From assembly GCF_013087525.1 (NCBI RefSeq), contig NZ_JABFCS010000001.1, forward strand, positions 2,666,001 to 2,730,000: 64,000 nucleotides of DNA, written 5' to 3'. This document shows positions 9,915 through 20,136 of the stretch, piece by piece. The notes below the pieces were generated by a model, which saw nothing but the letters and a program-made list of their open reading frames with translations, did not search any database and was not told the origin of the DNA. Within the stretch, counting starts at the first letter, position 1. The number at the start of each line of letters is the position of its first letter. Both the position numbers and the translations under genes were made by a program. Source of the DNA: Ramlibacter montanisoli. Lineage in GTDB: Bacteria; Pseudomonadota; Gammaproteobacteria; Burkholderiales; Burkholderiaceae_C.

Positions 9915-11248
9915 ATGAAACGCATGCGGCTTCTCCCCTGGCCACGGCGCTGGCGCTCGCACTGTGCGGCACCGCGCGCGCCGAAGGGCTGCTCCAGCTT
10001 TACGAAGCCGCGCGGGCCTACGACGCGACCTGGCAGTCCGCCCGCTCGCAGTACGAGGCGAACGTCTTCCGCGGGGAACAGGCGCGCGCCGGCATCCTGC
10101 CGCAGGCGGGCCTGTCGGCCGGCCTCACGCGCAGCGAGGTGGACAGCCGCGTCGCCGCGCCCGGCACCAGTTCCGACCGCGGATTCACGACGCAGCAGGC
10201 GACGCTGAGCGCGTCGCAGCCTCTCTACCGGCCCGCGAACGTCGCCACCTACCGCCAGGGACAGCGCCAGATCGAGCTGGCCGAGTACCAGCTGACGGCG
10301 GCCGGCCAGGACCTGATGATCCGCGTGGCGCAGGCCTACTTCGACGTGCTGGCGGCGCAGGACACGCTGGCCTTCGTGCGCGCGCAGAAGGCCGCCACGG
10401 CCGAACAGCTCGCCTCGGCCCGGCGCAACTTCGAGGTCGGCACCTCCACCATCACCGACACGCGCGAGGCGCAGGCCCGCTACGACCTGGTGCTGGCGCA
10501 GGAGATCGCCGCCGAGAACGACCTGCGCGTGAAGCGGCTCGCGCTCGACGCGCTGGTGGGCAAGGACAACACCCAGCCCAATCCCCTGGCCACGCCGCTG
10601 AACGTGCCGGCGCCCGTGCCGGCGGATCCCGAGGCCTGGGTCGCAGCAGCGGAAGGCAGCAGCCCCGCGATCCTGCAGGCGAAGAAGGCGGTGGAGATCG
10701 CCGAGCTGGAAACCGAGAAGGCCAAGGCGGGCCACAAGCCGACGCTGGACCTCACCAGCAGCTACGGCATCACGCGCAACCCGGGCGGCAGCGCCACCAC
10801 GCCGCTGGACTCGCGCACCAACAACGGCAACGTGGGCCTGGCCTTCAACCTGCCGCTGTTCGCCGGCTTCGCCACGCAGAACCGCGTGCGCGAGACGCTG
10901 TCCCTCGAGGAGAAGGCCCGCTCCGACCTGGAGGCGACGCGCCGCGCCGTCGCGCAGGCCGTGCGCACCGCCTACTTCGGCGTGCAGTCCGGCCAGGGCC
11001 AGGTGCGCGCGCTGGAAGCCGCCGAAGCCTCCAGCCAGAGCGCGCTGGACGCCAACCGCCTGGGCTACCAAGTGGGCGTGCGCATCAACATCGACGTGCT
11101 GAACGCGCAGAGCCAGCTGTTCCAGACCAAGCGCGACCTGGCGGCGGCGCGCTACAACGTGCTGCTGGGGCACCTGCGCTTGCGGCAGGCGAACGGGACG
11201 CTGCAACCGGAAGACCTGGCGCGGCTGAACACGCTGCTGGCGCCCTGA
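9915..11248 (+). CDS. tolC: TolC-family outer-membrane efflux channel (frameshift in the signal peptide)
   Basis: Outer-membrane trimeric channel serving efflux or type I secretion. The start MKRMRLLP and the rest of the signal (LATALALALCGTARA) are in different frames. One C missing from the CCCC run near 9938 explains this, and the span is one base short of a multiple of three. The mature protein begins EGLLQLYEAARAYDATWQSARSQYEAN and has two long helical repeats, NVGLAFNLPLFAGFATQNRVRE at the repeat boundary and DVLNAQSQLFQTKRDLAAARYNVLL near the end. Corrected length is about 444 residues. It is the likely partner of the upstream RND system. Confidence 0.9.
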
Positions 11249-11254
11249 TTGCGC

Positions 11255-12495
11255 TCAGCGCGCCAATAGCGCCAGCACCGCGTCCGCCGTCCGCTTCGCC
11301 GCTCCGCGATGCGCCGCGGCGAAGCGCTCGCCCGCTTCCGCGGTCGCCTTGCGGGCCGCTGCGTCGCGCGCGAGCTCCACTGCGGCCTTCACGCCCTCTT
11401 CCATCGTCGCCACCCGCCGCGCCGCACCCGCTTCCAGCGCCAGCTGCGAGGCCTCGCTGAAGTTGAAGGTGTGCGGCCCCATCACGATCGGGCAGCCGCA
11501 GGCGGCCGCCTCGATCAGGTTCTGCCCCCGAGTGGCAGGAAGCTGCCCCCGAGCAGCGCCACGTCGGCCATCGCGTAGTACAGCGCCATCTCGCCCAGAG
11601 AATCGCCGATCCACACGTCGGCAGGTGCCGGCCCGTCGCCCCAGCCGCTCCGCCGCGACACGCTCGTGCCACCTTGCTCCACCAGCGCCGCCACCTCGTC
11701 GAAGCGCTGCGGATGGCGCGGCACCAGCAGCCACTGCACGTCGGGGTGCCGCGCGATCGCGCGCAGGAACTCCGCCTCCTCGCCTTCGCGTGAACTGGCG
11801 AACATCACGACCGGCCGCGGCGACGCGGCGCGCCACGCGCGGCCCTGCACCAGTTGTTCCGGGCTCGGATTGGCATCGAACTTGAGGTTGCCGAACACGC
11901 CCTTGACCGTCGCACCGGCCTGCGCCAGGCGGCGCGCATCGCTTTCGGTCTGCGCCCACACGGCGCCGAGCGCGCCATAGGCGGGACGCGACAGCCGCGC
12001 GAGCCGGCGCGCCTGCACCAGCGATTTTTCAGAGAGGCGCGCATTGGCCAGCGCGAGCGGGATCCCGCGCACGTGGCACACCGAGGCCAGGTTGGGCCAG
12101 ACCTCGGTTTCCATCAGGATGCCGGCACTGGGCTGGAAGTGGTCGAGGAAGCGGCGCACCGCGCTCGGCGTGTCCCAGGGCAGCCAGGCCTGCGCATCGC
12201 CTTCGCGCAGCAGCCGTTGTCCTTCGGCGCGGCCGGTCGCCGTGCCGTGCGTGAGCAGGATGCGCAGCTCCGGCTGCGCGCGCCGCAGGGCGTCGAGCAG
12301 GATGGCGGCCGCGCGCGTTTCGCCGAGCGACACCGCGTGGATCCACAGGCGGCCCGGCTCGGTCGGCGCCGGGTAGTGGCCGAAACGCTCCTCCACGTGT
12401 TCCAGGTAGCCCGGCTCCGCGGCGCCGCGCCGGCGCAGCTTGCGTCGCAGCAGCGGCTGCGCAGCGTACATGCCGAGCGAATAGAGGCGCTTCAT
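11255..12495 (-). CDS. waaA: 3-deoxy-D-manno-octulosonic acid (Kdo) transferase (frameshift near 11526)
   Basis: Glycosyltransferase that attaches Kdo to lipid A in the inner leaflet of the inner membrane. The N-terminal glycosyltransferase domain shows GRLWIHAVSLGETRAA, LTHGTATGR and ILMETEVWPNL. The C-terminal half holds FASSREGEEAEFL, the LLGGSFLPLGGQN motif and EAAACGCPIVMGP. The two parts are split by one missing base in the G run at about 11526. Corrected length is about 413 residues, as usual. The ATG overlaps the heptosyltransferase stop by 4 bases, so both LPS-core genes are coupled. It converges on tolC with a 6-base gap. Confidence 0.93.
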
Positions 12496-13527
12496 CCGGC
12501 CACCGCTTCCGCCACGCGCGCATCCCAGCACGCACCCCACGCCGTCCACACTTCATCGACATCGGGCACGTGCTCGCCGCCGACGGCCCGCTGGTGCGGC
12601 TGCCCGACGGGCCCCGCGCGCCAGGCGCGCGGCTGGCTGAAGATCTCCACCACCGGCAGGCCCAGGGCGACGCCCATGTGCGCGATGCCGGAGTCCACGC
12701 CGACCAGGCCGCTGGCCTGCGCCGTGCGCGCGAGCAGCTTGGCCAGGTCCATGGGCGGCAGCACCTGCGCGGCCGGACCGATCGCAGCCGCCAGCCGCCG
12801 CGCGAACTCCGCCTCGCGGGCGCCGGCCCTGCGGCAGCAGCACCTGGAAGCCCTCCGCCGCGAAGCGTTCGCCGAGCGCGCGCCAATGGTGTTCCGGCCA
12901 CTCGTTGTCGGCCCGCGTGGTGCCGTGCGCGAACACCACCTGGGGCGCGCCGGTCGCGGTCTCGCGGGCCCACGGGTACACCGGCGGCTGCTCGACGACG
13001 ACTGCCGTGTCGTAACCCAGTGCTGCCGCGGCCATCCAGCGCGTACGCGCCACGGCATGCACGCGGCGCGGCATGGGCACGGCGCGGTTGACGAGATAGC
13101 GCACCGGCCATTCGTAGCCGCACAGCTCGCTGCGGTTGCCGAAGGAAGCGGTGAAGCCGCCGGGCGCCAGGCGCGCCTTGCGCGCGACCAGCGCCGACTT
13201 GATCAGGCCCTGCAGGTCCAGCACCGCGTCGTAGCTTTGCTCGCGCAGCACGCGCAGGAACTCGCGGCGCTCGCGCCGCACGCCGCTGTCCCAGCGCGCC
13301 TTGCGCCAGCGCCGCTGCGCCAGCGGCAGCACGCGGGCGATCGTGGGCGCCTGCCGCAGCAGCGGCGCGAATGCCTCTTCCACGACCCAGTCCACCGCCG
13401 CACCGGGGAAGCGCGCATGGATGTCGTGCACGACGGGCAGCGTCTGCACCACGTCACCCAGCGAGGACAGCTTGACGATCAGGATTCTCAAGGGCTTCCA
13501 GGGCACCCTCGGGGGCGCCGCAAACAC
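12492..13527 (-). CDS. waaC: Lipopolysaccharide heptosyltransferase I (frameshift near 12827)
   Basis: Family 9 glycosyltransferase adding the first heptose to Kdo in LPS core synthesis. The start region RILIVKLSSLGDVVQTLPVVHDI is diagnostic, and the C-terminal half has FAHGTTRADNEWPEHHW and VGVDSGIAHMGVALGLPVVE. An extra base in the GGCC run near 12827 separates the halves. The GTG at 13527 is used here. A TTG at 13491, giving an N-terminus at LRILIVK with a GGAAG ribosome site, is an equally good start and would match the usual protein length better. Confidence 0.9.
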
Positions 13528-13537
13528 CCATTGTCGG

Positions 13538-14919
13538 TCAATGCGCCGCCTCGCCCACCTTGGCGTCCGCCTTGACGCTGCGCAGCAGCGACAGCATCAC
13601 GCCCTCGATGCGGTGCATCGCCTCCTGCGTGTGCCCCTCGAAGCGCAGCACGAGCACCGGCGTGGTGTTGGATGCGCGGACCAGGCCGAAGCCGTCCGGC
13701 CAGTCCACGCGCAGGCCGTCGATGGTGGAAACCTGCGCGTCCGGGAAGCGCGCCTTCTTCACCAGCTCGGCGACGACGCGGTGCGGTTCGCCCTCTTCGC
13801 ACTGCACGTTCAGTTCCGGCGTGGAGAAGCTGGTGGGCAGGTCGTTGAGCACCTTGCTCGGGTCGGGATGGCGCGACAGGATCTCCAGCAGGCGGCAGCC
13901 GGCATAGGTGCCGTCGTCGAAGCCGTACCAGCGTTCCTTGAAGAAGATGTGGCCGCTCATCTCGCCGCCCAGGGGCGCGTTCACTTCCTTCATCTTCGCC
14001 TTGATCAGCGAGTGGCCGGTCTTGTACATCATCGGCTGGCCGCCGGCCGCCGCGATCGCCGGGCCCAGGCGCTGCGTGCACTTCACGTCGAACAGGATGG
14101 GCGCGCCCGGCACGCGCGAGAGCACGTCCTGCGCGAACAGCATCATCTGCCGGTCCGGGTAGATGTTGTTGCCTTCGCGGGTGATGATGCCCAGGCGGTC
14201 GCCGTCGCCGTCGAAGGCCAGCCCGAGGTCGGCGCCGGTTTCCTTCAGCTTCGCGATCAGGTCGCGCAGGTTCTCCGGCTTGCTCGGGTCCGGGTGGTGG
14301 TTGGGGAAATTGCCGTCCACCTCGCTGAACAGCTCGATCACCTCGCAGCCGATGGCACGGAAGATCTCGGGGGCGGAAGCACCGGCGACGCCGTTGCCGG
14401 AGTCGACGACGATCCTCAGGGGCGGGCCAGCTTGATCTCGCTGCGGATGCGGTCGCGGTAGGGCGCGAAGATGTTGACGTTGCGGACCTTGCCCTGCGCC
14501 GGCGGCCGGTCCCAGCCCGAGGTCTCCATCATGCGGCGCAGGGCCTGGATCTCCTCGCCGTAGATGGCGCGGCCGGCCAGCACCATCTTGAAGCCGTTGT
14601 AGTCCTTCGGGTTGTGGCTGCCGGTGACCTGGATGCCGCTGTTGCACAGGGTGTTGGCGGCGAAGTAGAGCATGGGCGTGGTCACGACGCCGACGTCGAT
14701 CACGTCGACGCCACTGGCCACGAGGCCGCGGACGAGGGCTGCGGACATGGCGGGACCGCTGAGGCGGCCATCGCGGCCGACGGCGACGGCCTTCTCGCCT
14801 TCGCGCCGGGCGATGGTGCCGAAGGCGCGGCCGAGCGCCTCGGCAACCTCTTCCGTCAGCGTGGAGGGGACGATGCCGCGGACGTCGTAGGCCTTGAAGA
14901 TGCTGGGGCTGAGTTGCAT
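13538..14919 (-). CDS. Phosphomannomutase/phosphoglucomutase (frameshift near 14421)
   Basis: Interconverts hexose 1- and 6-phosphates and feeds sugar nucleotide synthesis for LPS and exopolysaccharide. The catalytic phosphoserine loop is TGSHNPKDYNG, the metal-binding loop is DGDGDRLG, the sugar-recognition loop is GGEMSGH and the phosphate-binding end is RASNTTPVLVLRFEG, so all four active-site loops are present. A single C missing in the CCCC run near 14421 splits the first domain from the rest. Corrected length of about 460 residues fits AlgC-type enzymes. It is probably co-transcribed with the LPS genes downstream. Confidence 0.93.
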
Positions 14920-15019
14920 GGATCTGGGGAAATGTTGTTGTCGGTGCGCGGGCCCATTCTAGGCGGCGGGTGCCCGGGAACATGTCCGAAAACGGCCAGT
15001 CGCGCGTCACGCGCTGCGT

Positions 15020-16505
15020 ATGATCCATCGCATGAGTCCCGTCGAGCCCCCGCTCTCCCCCGATGCCTGCTACCTCGCGCTGAAGGCGCGCGACGCGCGC
15101 TTCGACGGCAGCTTCTTCACCGGCGTCACCAGCACGGGCATCTACTGCCGGCCGGTCTGCCACGTCCGCACGCCGCGGCGCGAGAACTGCCGCTTCTTCG
15201 CCCACGCGGCACAGGCGGAGCACGCCGGCTTCCGGCCCTGCCTGCGCTGCCGGCCGGAACTGGCGCCGCAGGCATTGCGCTGGTCGCTGCAGGACGCCAG
15301 CGCCGTGCTGGCGCAGCAGGCGGCGCGCCTGCTCGACGAGCCGGAAGCCTGGGGCGGCGAGGCGCCCTCGGTGGACAGGCTGGCGCAGCGGCTGGGCATC
15401 AGCGACCGCCACCTGCGCCGCATCTTCGAGCTGCAGCTGGGCGTCACGCCCATGCAGTACCTGCAGACGCGCCGGCTGCTGAGCGCCAAGCAGCTGCTGG
15501 CGGACACGACCCTGCCCATCACGCAGGTCGCGCTGGTCAGCGGCTTCGGCAGCGTGCGGCGCTTCAATGCCGCGTTCACGGAGCACTACGGCCTGAGCCC
15601 GAGCGCGCTGCGGCGCGATGGTGCGCGGCGCGAGTCGGGCTGCGAGGTGCGCCTGGGCTACCGTCCGCCCTACGACATCGATGCGATGCTGGGCTTCTTC
15701 CGCACGCGGGCGATCGAGGGCCTGGAGTCCGTCGTCGGCCGCAAGCTGTCGCGCACGCTTGCCATCGATGCCAACGGCCAGCGCTGCGAGGGCTGGCTCA
15801 GCGTGGAGTTCGACGAGGAGCATTGCCAGCTGCTGCTGCAGGTGAGCGACACGCTGCAGGGCGTGCTGCCGCTGGTGATCCGCCGCGTGCGGGCCGCCTT
15901 CGACCTGGACGCCGATCCGCACGCGATCAACGCGCGGCTGCACGGCAGCTTTCCGCTCGGCGACGGGCTGCGCGTGCCGGGCACCTTCAGCGGCGGCTGA
16001 GCTGGCCGTGCGCGCCGTGCTCGGCCAGCAGATCACGGTGGCGGCCGCGCGGACGCTCGCGCAGCGGCTCGTGCATCGCTTCGGCACGCCGGTCGCCACG
16101 CCGGATCCCGCGCTGCGCCACCTGTTTCCCGCACCCGAGGTGCTGGCTGCGGCCGAAGGCGATGCCCTGGGCCAGCTGGGCATCGTGCGGCAGCGGCAGG
16201 GTGCGATCGTCGCCATCGCCCGCGCCGTGGCCGAGGGCCGCGTCTCGCTGCATCCGGGCGCCGACGTGCACGCGACCACCACCGCGCTCAAGGAGCTGCC
16301 GGGCATCGGCGACTGGACGGCGCAGTACATCGCGATGCGGGCACTGCGCTGGCCCGACGCCTTCCCGGCCGGCGACGTGGCGCTGCACAAGGCGCTGGGC
16401 GTGCAGCAGGCGCGCCAGCCGGCGCGCGAGGCCGAGGCCGCATCGCAGGCATGGAAGCCCTGGCGCAGCTATGCGGTGATCCGCGCCTGGAGCGCACTGA
16501 CTTGA
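15020..16505 (+). CDS. Ada-AraC-AlkA fusion: DNA-3-methyladenine glycosylase II (frameshift near 15995)
   Basis: Base-excision repair glycosylase fused to regulatory domains. Residues 15-80 are an Ada-type zinc-binding domain with four cysteines (GIYCRPVC, NCRFF, RPCLRC). An AraC helix-turn-helix (SVDRLAQRLGISDRHLRRIF) follows, then the AlkA N-terminal domain and the HhH-GPD domain, with LPGIGDWTAQYIAMRAL and the catalytic Asp in PAGDVAL. One extra G near 15995 shifts the frame between AlkA N and HhH domains. The fusion probably senses methyl phosphotriesters and removes alkylated bases. An internal ATG at 15032 is an alternative start. Ogt follows directly. Confidence 0.9.
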
Positions 16506-16515
16506 GGAACACGAG

Positions 16516-17016
16516 ATGAATTCAGCGATGGAACGCCTCTGCACCCGCTACGACAGCCCGCTCGGCACCATGCTGCTGGCCGCGACCGACAGGGGCCTGG
16601 CCGGCGTATGGTTCGTCGGCCAGCGCCACGGCCCGGACAGCAGCGGCTGGCGCGAGGATGCGGAGCATCCGGTGCTGCGCGAGACGGTGGCGCAGCTGCG
16701 CGCCTATTTCGCCGGGGAGCGCACGCGCTTCGAGCTGCCGCTGGACCTGCAGGCCGGCACGCCCTTCCAGCGAAGCGTGTGGCAGGCGCTGCTCGCCATC
16801 CCGCGCGGCGGCACCACGAGCTATGCGCAGATCGCGCGCCAGGTCGGCAAGCCGCAGGCTGCGCGCGCCATCGGCGCCGCGGTGGGCCGCAACCCGGTGA
16901 GCATCATCGTGCCCTGCCACCGCGTACTGGGCACCGGCGGCAGCCTCACGGGCTATGCCGGCGGACTGGAACGCAAGACCGCATTGCTCAAGCTCGAAGG
17001 CGTGTTGGCAAACTAG
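16516..17016 (+). CDS. ogt: Methylated-DNA--protein-cysteine methyltransferase
   Basis: Suicide repair protein that transfers the alkyl group of O6-alkylguanine to its own cysteine. The active site IVPCHRV has the acceptor Cys134, and FQRSVWQALLAIPRGGTTSYAQIA is the DNA-binding helix region. The 166-residue length and N-terminal RYDSPLGTMLLAA fit Ogt. It lies 10 bases after the Ada-AlkA fusion, making a two-gene alkylation-repair operon. Since the Ada part there lacks its own methyltransferase domain, Ogt supplies that activity. Confidence 0.94.
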   Translation: MNSAMERLCTRYDSPLGTMLLAATDRGLAGVWFVGQRHGPDSSGWREDAEHPVLRETVAQLRAYFAGERTRFELPLDLQAGTPFQRSVWQALLAIPRGGTTSYAQIARQVGKPQAARAIGAAVGRNPVSIIVPCHRVLGTGGSLTGYAGGLERKTALLKLEGVLAN

Positions 17017-17020
17017 CGCG

Positions 17021-17919
17021 ATGCCTCTTGCTTCCATCATCGACTTCGCCGCGCTGGCGGCGATCTGGGGTTCCTCGTTCCTGTTCATGCGGCTGGCGGT
17101 CGTGGAATTCGGCCCGGTGGCGACCGCCGCCGTGCGCGTCGCCATCGCCGCCGCCTTCCTGCTGCCGCTGATGCTGTGGAAGGGCCACGGCCCGGTGTTC
17201 CGCCGACGCTGGCTGATGGTCTGCGCCATCGGCATCCTGAACTCCGGCATCCCCTTCCTGCTGTTTTCCTTCGCGCTGCTGTCGATCACCACCGGCCTGT
17301 CGGGCATCCTGAATGCGACGGTGCCGCTGTTCGGCGCCGTCGTGGCCTGGCTGTGGCTCAAGGACCGTCCCACCGGCTCGCGCATCGCGGGCCTCCTGAT
17401 CGGCTTCGCGGGAGTGGCGATGCTGGCCTGGGACGAGGCGAGCTTCAAGCCGAACGCCGCGGGCATCGCGCCGGCGTGGGCCGTGCTCGCGCCTGCCTGG
17501 TGGCGACGGTCTGCTATGCGATCGCCGCCAGCGCCACCAAGCGCTACTTGAGCGGCCTGCCGCCGCTGGTGACGGCCACCGGCAGCCAGGTGGGCGCGGC
17601 GGTCGGACTCGCCCTGCCGGCGGCGTGGATGTGGCCGCGCGAGCTGCCCGGCACGCAGGCGTGGCTGGCTCTGGTGGTGGTCGGCATCCTGTGCACCGGC
17701 GTCGCCTACATCCTGTACTTCCGGCTGATCGAGCAGGCCGGGCCGGCACGCGCGCTGGCCGTGACCTTCGTGGTGCCGGTGTTCGCGATCTTCTACGGTG
17801 CGCTGTTCCTGGGCGAGCAGGTCACGCCCTGGATGCTGGTGTGCGGCGCGGTGATCGTCTGCGGCACGGCGCTGTCCACGGGGCTGCTCAAGCTGCCATC
17901 ATTGCGGGCACAGACATGA
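17021..17919 (+). CDS. EamA/DMT-family transporter (frameshift near 17491)
   Basis: Inner-membrane exporter of the drug/metabolite superfamily with ten predicted helices in two EamA repeats. The first repeat runs from FAALAAIWGSSFLFMRLAV to the Asp/Glu-poor loop near residue 150. The second starts CLVATVCYAIAASATKRYL and ends with a helix GAVIVCGTALSTGLL. The two repeats are in different frames because one base is missing near 17491. It starts 4 bases after ogt and ends overlapping the next small gene by 4 bases. The cargo is unknown. Confidence 0.87.
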
Positions 17920-18080
17920 ACTCCGCCCGCCAGATCAAGCTGCGCCTGACGGCGCCCAAGCCCCGCAACCCGCTAGTCGTTGCCGCCGCGCAGCGCAAGG
18001 CCGGCTCGCACCGCAAGTCGCGCGCGGCCGAACGCCAGGCCGACAAGGCAGCCTTGAAGAAACAGTTGAAGGACTTGTGA
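17916..18080 (+). CDS. Small basic hypothetical protein (54 aa)
   Basis: A 54-residue, Lys/Arg-rich, probably cytoplasmic protein with no recognisable domain. It begins MNSARQIKLRLTAPKPRNPL and ends with an amphipathic, charged helix (AERQADKAALKKQLKDL). The ATG overlaps the transporter stop by 4 bases (ATGA), which together with high GC at third codon positions supports real translation. Possible nucleic-acid binding is only a guess from its charge. Confidence 0.65.
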   Translation: MNSARQIKLRLTAPKPRNPLVVAAAQRKAGSHRKSRAAERQADKAALKKQLKDL

Positions 18081-18127
18081 CCTCGTAGGTCGGTGGTGCA
18101 AGCGAAGCGGCACCCCGACAGGAAGCA

Positions 18128-18508
18128 TCAGAACCGCGGCAGGTCCACCAGCCGCCGCCCCGGCGCCTCTTCCGCCGCCGCCAGCGTCTCGGTCCCCTCC
18201 GGCTGCACGTCCACCTTCACCTCCGGGCCGATCTGCAGCGTCCCGCGCTCGGTCGGGAACAGCATCACGATCGTGTCGCCTTCGACCAGCCGGTCCACCA
18301 CCTCCACCAGCCGCGTGGGCGCCGGGCGCAGGTCCCAGTGCTCGAGGCTCGGATCGATCATGCCCATCATCACTTCCGTGACCTGGCTGCCCTCGACGTG
18401 GACGGCGGTGATGCCGTAGAGCACGGCCGGCACCGGCCCGCCTGCGAGGGGGGGGTAAGGCGCGGCGGCGCGCGAGGACTGAATCGATTTCTCAACCATG
18501 CGGCACAT
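18128..18508 (-). CDS. Hypothetical protein (126 aa)
   Basis: Unrecognised protein of up to 126 residues. A second ATG (MVEKS) at 18499 could be the true start. The body looks like a small beta-rich fold (AVLYGITAVHVEGSQVTEVMMG, GDTIVMLFPTERGTLQIGPEV) without signal peptide or membrane segment. It is a stand-alone gene converging on the small basic protein and divergent from the nuclease-like gene. I know of no function. Confidence 0.6.
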   Translation of the reverse strand: MCRMVEKSIQSSRAAAPYPPLAGGPVPAVLYGITAVHVEGSQVTEVMMGMIDPSLEHWDLRPAPTRLVEVVDRLVEGDTIVMLFPTERGTLQIGPEVKVDVQPEGTETLAAAEEAPGRRLVDLPRF

Positions 18509-18600
18509 TGTGGGCAGCCACCCAAGCGGGGCGATAAGCGGACTGCGCGGGAGTGCGTGGGAGAGTGCCTACCGGGGGCCGTACACTGGCGCCTGCCCCG

Positions 18601-19352
18601 ATGTCCGCCGCAGTCCCCACCCCCACCGGCAGCCCCGCGCTCACGCGCGCCCATGGCCGGCGCCTGCGCGACATCTACCGCTCGGCCGGCTGGCCCTGCC
18701 AGGACGCGCTGGAGATCGACCTGCTGGCCGCCGGCATGCTCGAGCGGGTACGCTCCCCCTGGGCCACGAGACCCTGCGCGTGACCGACGCCGGCCTGCAA
18801 TGGCTGGCCACCGTGCTGGCGCGCAACCGGGCCGCGCTCTCGGCGCACGAAACCCTGGTGCAGCGGGTGGCGCAGGAGATGGCGCGCGCCGGACGGCTGG
18901 CGTGGACCGGCCTCAGCCTGCGGGCCCAGGTACCCACCGGCGATGCCGCCAAGCCGCTGCGCTGGTGCGTCGCGCGCCCCGACGTCTTCTCGATCCGCCA
19001 CACCTCGGTGGAAAGCTACGTCGAGCCCATCGTCCACGAGATCAAGGTGCGGCGCTCCGACCTGCTGGCCGACCTGCGGCAGGAAGCCAAGCGCGGCGCC
19101 TACGGCGACCTGGGCGAGTGCTGGTACGTGCTGGGGAGCGATGCGCGCGGGCGGACTATCGCCGAGCCCGAGGAAGTGCCGCCGCAATGCGGCGTGATGC
19201 TGGTGCAGGGCGAGCGCCTGGCGGTGGCGCGGCCGGCGCAGCGTCCGGCGCGCGCCGGCCTGCCCTTCGGCGTGTGGATGGCGCTGGCCAAGGCGACGCC
19301 GGTGGCCGGCAGCGACGAGGACGCGCAGGGCCTGCTGGACGCAGGCAGCTAG
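18601..19352 (+). CDS. Predicted MmcB-like PD-(D/E)xK nuclease-fold protein (frameshift near 18752)
   Basis: About 250 residues after restoring one base near 18752. The first ~80 residues look like a winged helix (ALEIDLLAAGMLERV, LRVTDAGLQWLATVLA). The second half contains a putative nuclease core: an acidic strand with E-x-K (HEIKVRRSDLLADLR), followed by KRGAYGDLGECWYVLG and later PPQCGVMLV. The same order (ExK, S-x-D, Y-D, aromatic strand, C-G-hydrophobic strand) occurs in MmcB-type DNA-repair proteins. The nuclease assignment is by motif only and needs a profile search. No operon partner is evident. Confidence 0.6.
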
Positions 19353-19359
19353 CCCCCCG

Positions 19360-19527
19360 CTACTGCTTCGGGTGTTCCGACTTGCCCTGCTCGGGGTCGG
19401 TGTGCACGTGCCCCTTTTCCGGATCCACCGGTGCCGGCGTCGGCTCCGGATTGGCGGGTTTGGGCGCTTCCGCCGGTGCCGGGTGCGGATGCGGCGGCTC
19501 GGGCGGAGGCGTCGCGGTCCCGGTCAT
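19360..19527 (-). CDS. Tiny Pro/Glu/His-rich ORF 1 (55 aa)
   Basis: A 55-residue low-complexity protein, PPPEPPHPHPAPAEAPKPAN near its start and ending GHVHTDPEQGKSEHPKQ. There is no signal peptide. Its ATG overlaps the stop of the preceding tiny ORF by 4 bases. High proline makes it intrinsically disordered. Function is unknown, and coding status rests on the overlap and on similar neighbours. Confidence 0.4.
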   Translation of the reverse strand: MTGTATPPPEPPHPHPAPAEAPKPANPEPTPAPVDPEKGHVHTDPEQGKSEHPKQ

Positions 19528-19684
19528 TCGCGTTCGGAACTGCGTGGAGAGGGCCGATCCTCGCGCGAGCGCCCGGCATCGGCGCGCGGCGGGCTTTCGG
19601 TCGGGATGTCCGCTTCGTTCACGAAGGTCGGCTCCTCGCGCTCGAGGCCGGGAGCGGGAGGCGTGATGCCTTGGGGGTGCGCAT
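19524..19684 (-). CDS. Tiny acidic Pro-rich ORF 2 (about 53 aa, frameshift near 19670)
   Basis: From MRTPK the frame breaks after five codons. Restoring one G gives GITPPAPGLEREEPTFVNEA and an end SPRSSERE, with 161 bases present where 162 are expected. It shares the Pro/Glu-rich composition and 50-55 residue size of its three neighbours and overlaps ORF 1 by ATGA. Function is unknown. Confidence 0.4.
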
Positions 19685-19708
19685 GGTGACTCCTCTGGAA
19701 ATCGTCGT

Positions 19709-19878
19709 TCAGATCTTTGGCCGCGGCACCCCGGGATCCTCGGGCTCGGCCGGCGGCAGCGCCTGCCCGAACTCGGGCTCGATGGGCGCTGCGTCGGGTT
19801 GGACGCGGGTGCGTCCGACTCCGGCGGGAAGGGATCGGGTTCGACCGGGTGCGTGGGTGTCTGGTGGTTGGCGTTCAT
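19709..19878 (-). CDS. Tiny acidic Pro-rich ORF 3 (about 56 aa, frameshift near 19790)
   Basis: Begins MNANHQTPTHPVEPDPFPPE and, after one missing base near 19790, continues PIEPEFGQALPPAEPEDPG to a stop after PRPKI. It is very acidic, proline-rich and probably disordered. It lies one base from ORF 4 on the same strand. No known family is recognised. Confidence 0.4.
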
Positions 19879-19879
19879 G

Positions 19880-20044
19880 TCAGAAGGGGCTCTGGGAAAC
19901 GAGGGTGAGGTCCGCCGGCTCCCCCTGGCCAATGTCCTGCTCTCCGCGCGACTGCGCATCCGCCGGAGGGGAGAACCCGTCGTCGAGGCTGTCCAGCAGC
20001 GGCTCGGCCGGGCGCAGGCTGGGTTCGATGTCTGGGCGGTTCAT
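19880..20044 (-). CDS. Tiny acidic Pro-rich ORF 4 (54 aa)
   Basis: Starts MNRPDIEPSLRPAEPLLDSL and is rich in Asp, Glu and Pro. It has no signal peptide. It is the first of four consecutive tiny same-strand genes with like composition. An upstream in-frame ATG at 20071 would add nine residues, but the chosen start follows a GGAGG-like site. Function is unknown. Confidence 0.45.
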   Translation of the reverse strand: MNRPDIEPSLRPAEPLLDSLDDGFSPPADAQSRGEQDIGQGEPADLTLVSQSPF

Positions 20045-20136
20045 GTCGGCCTCCTTGCAGCGATGGTGCAACGCCCTGCCGGGCAGTGCGTTCGGAGGCA
20101 GGACCGATCCGCTGTAGTCGCGCGCCCCGGGCCGCG

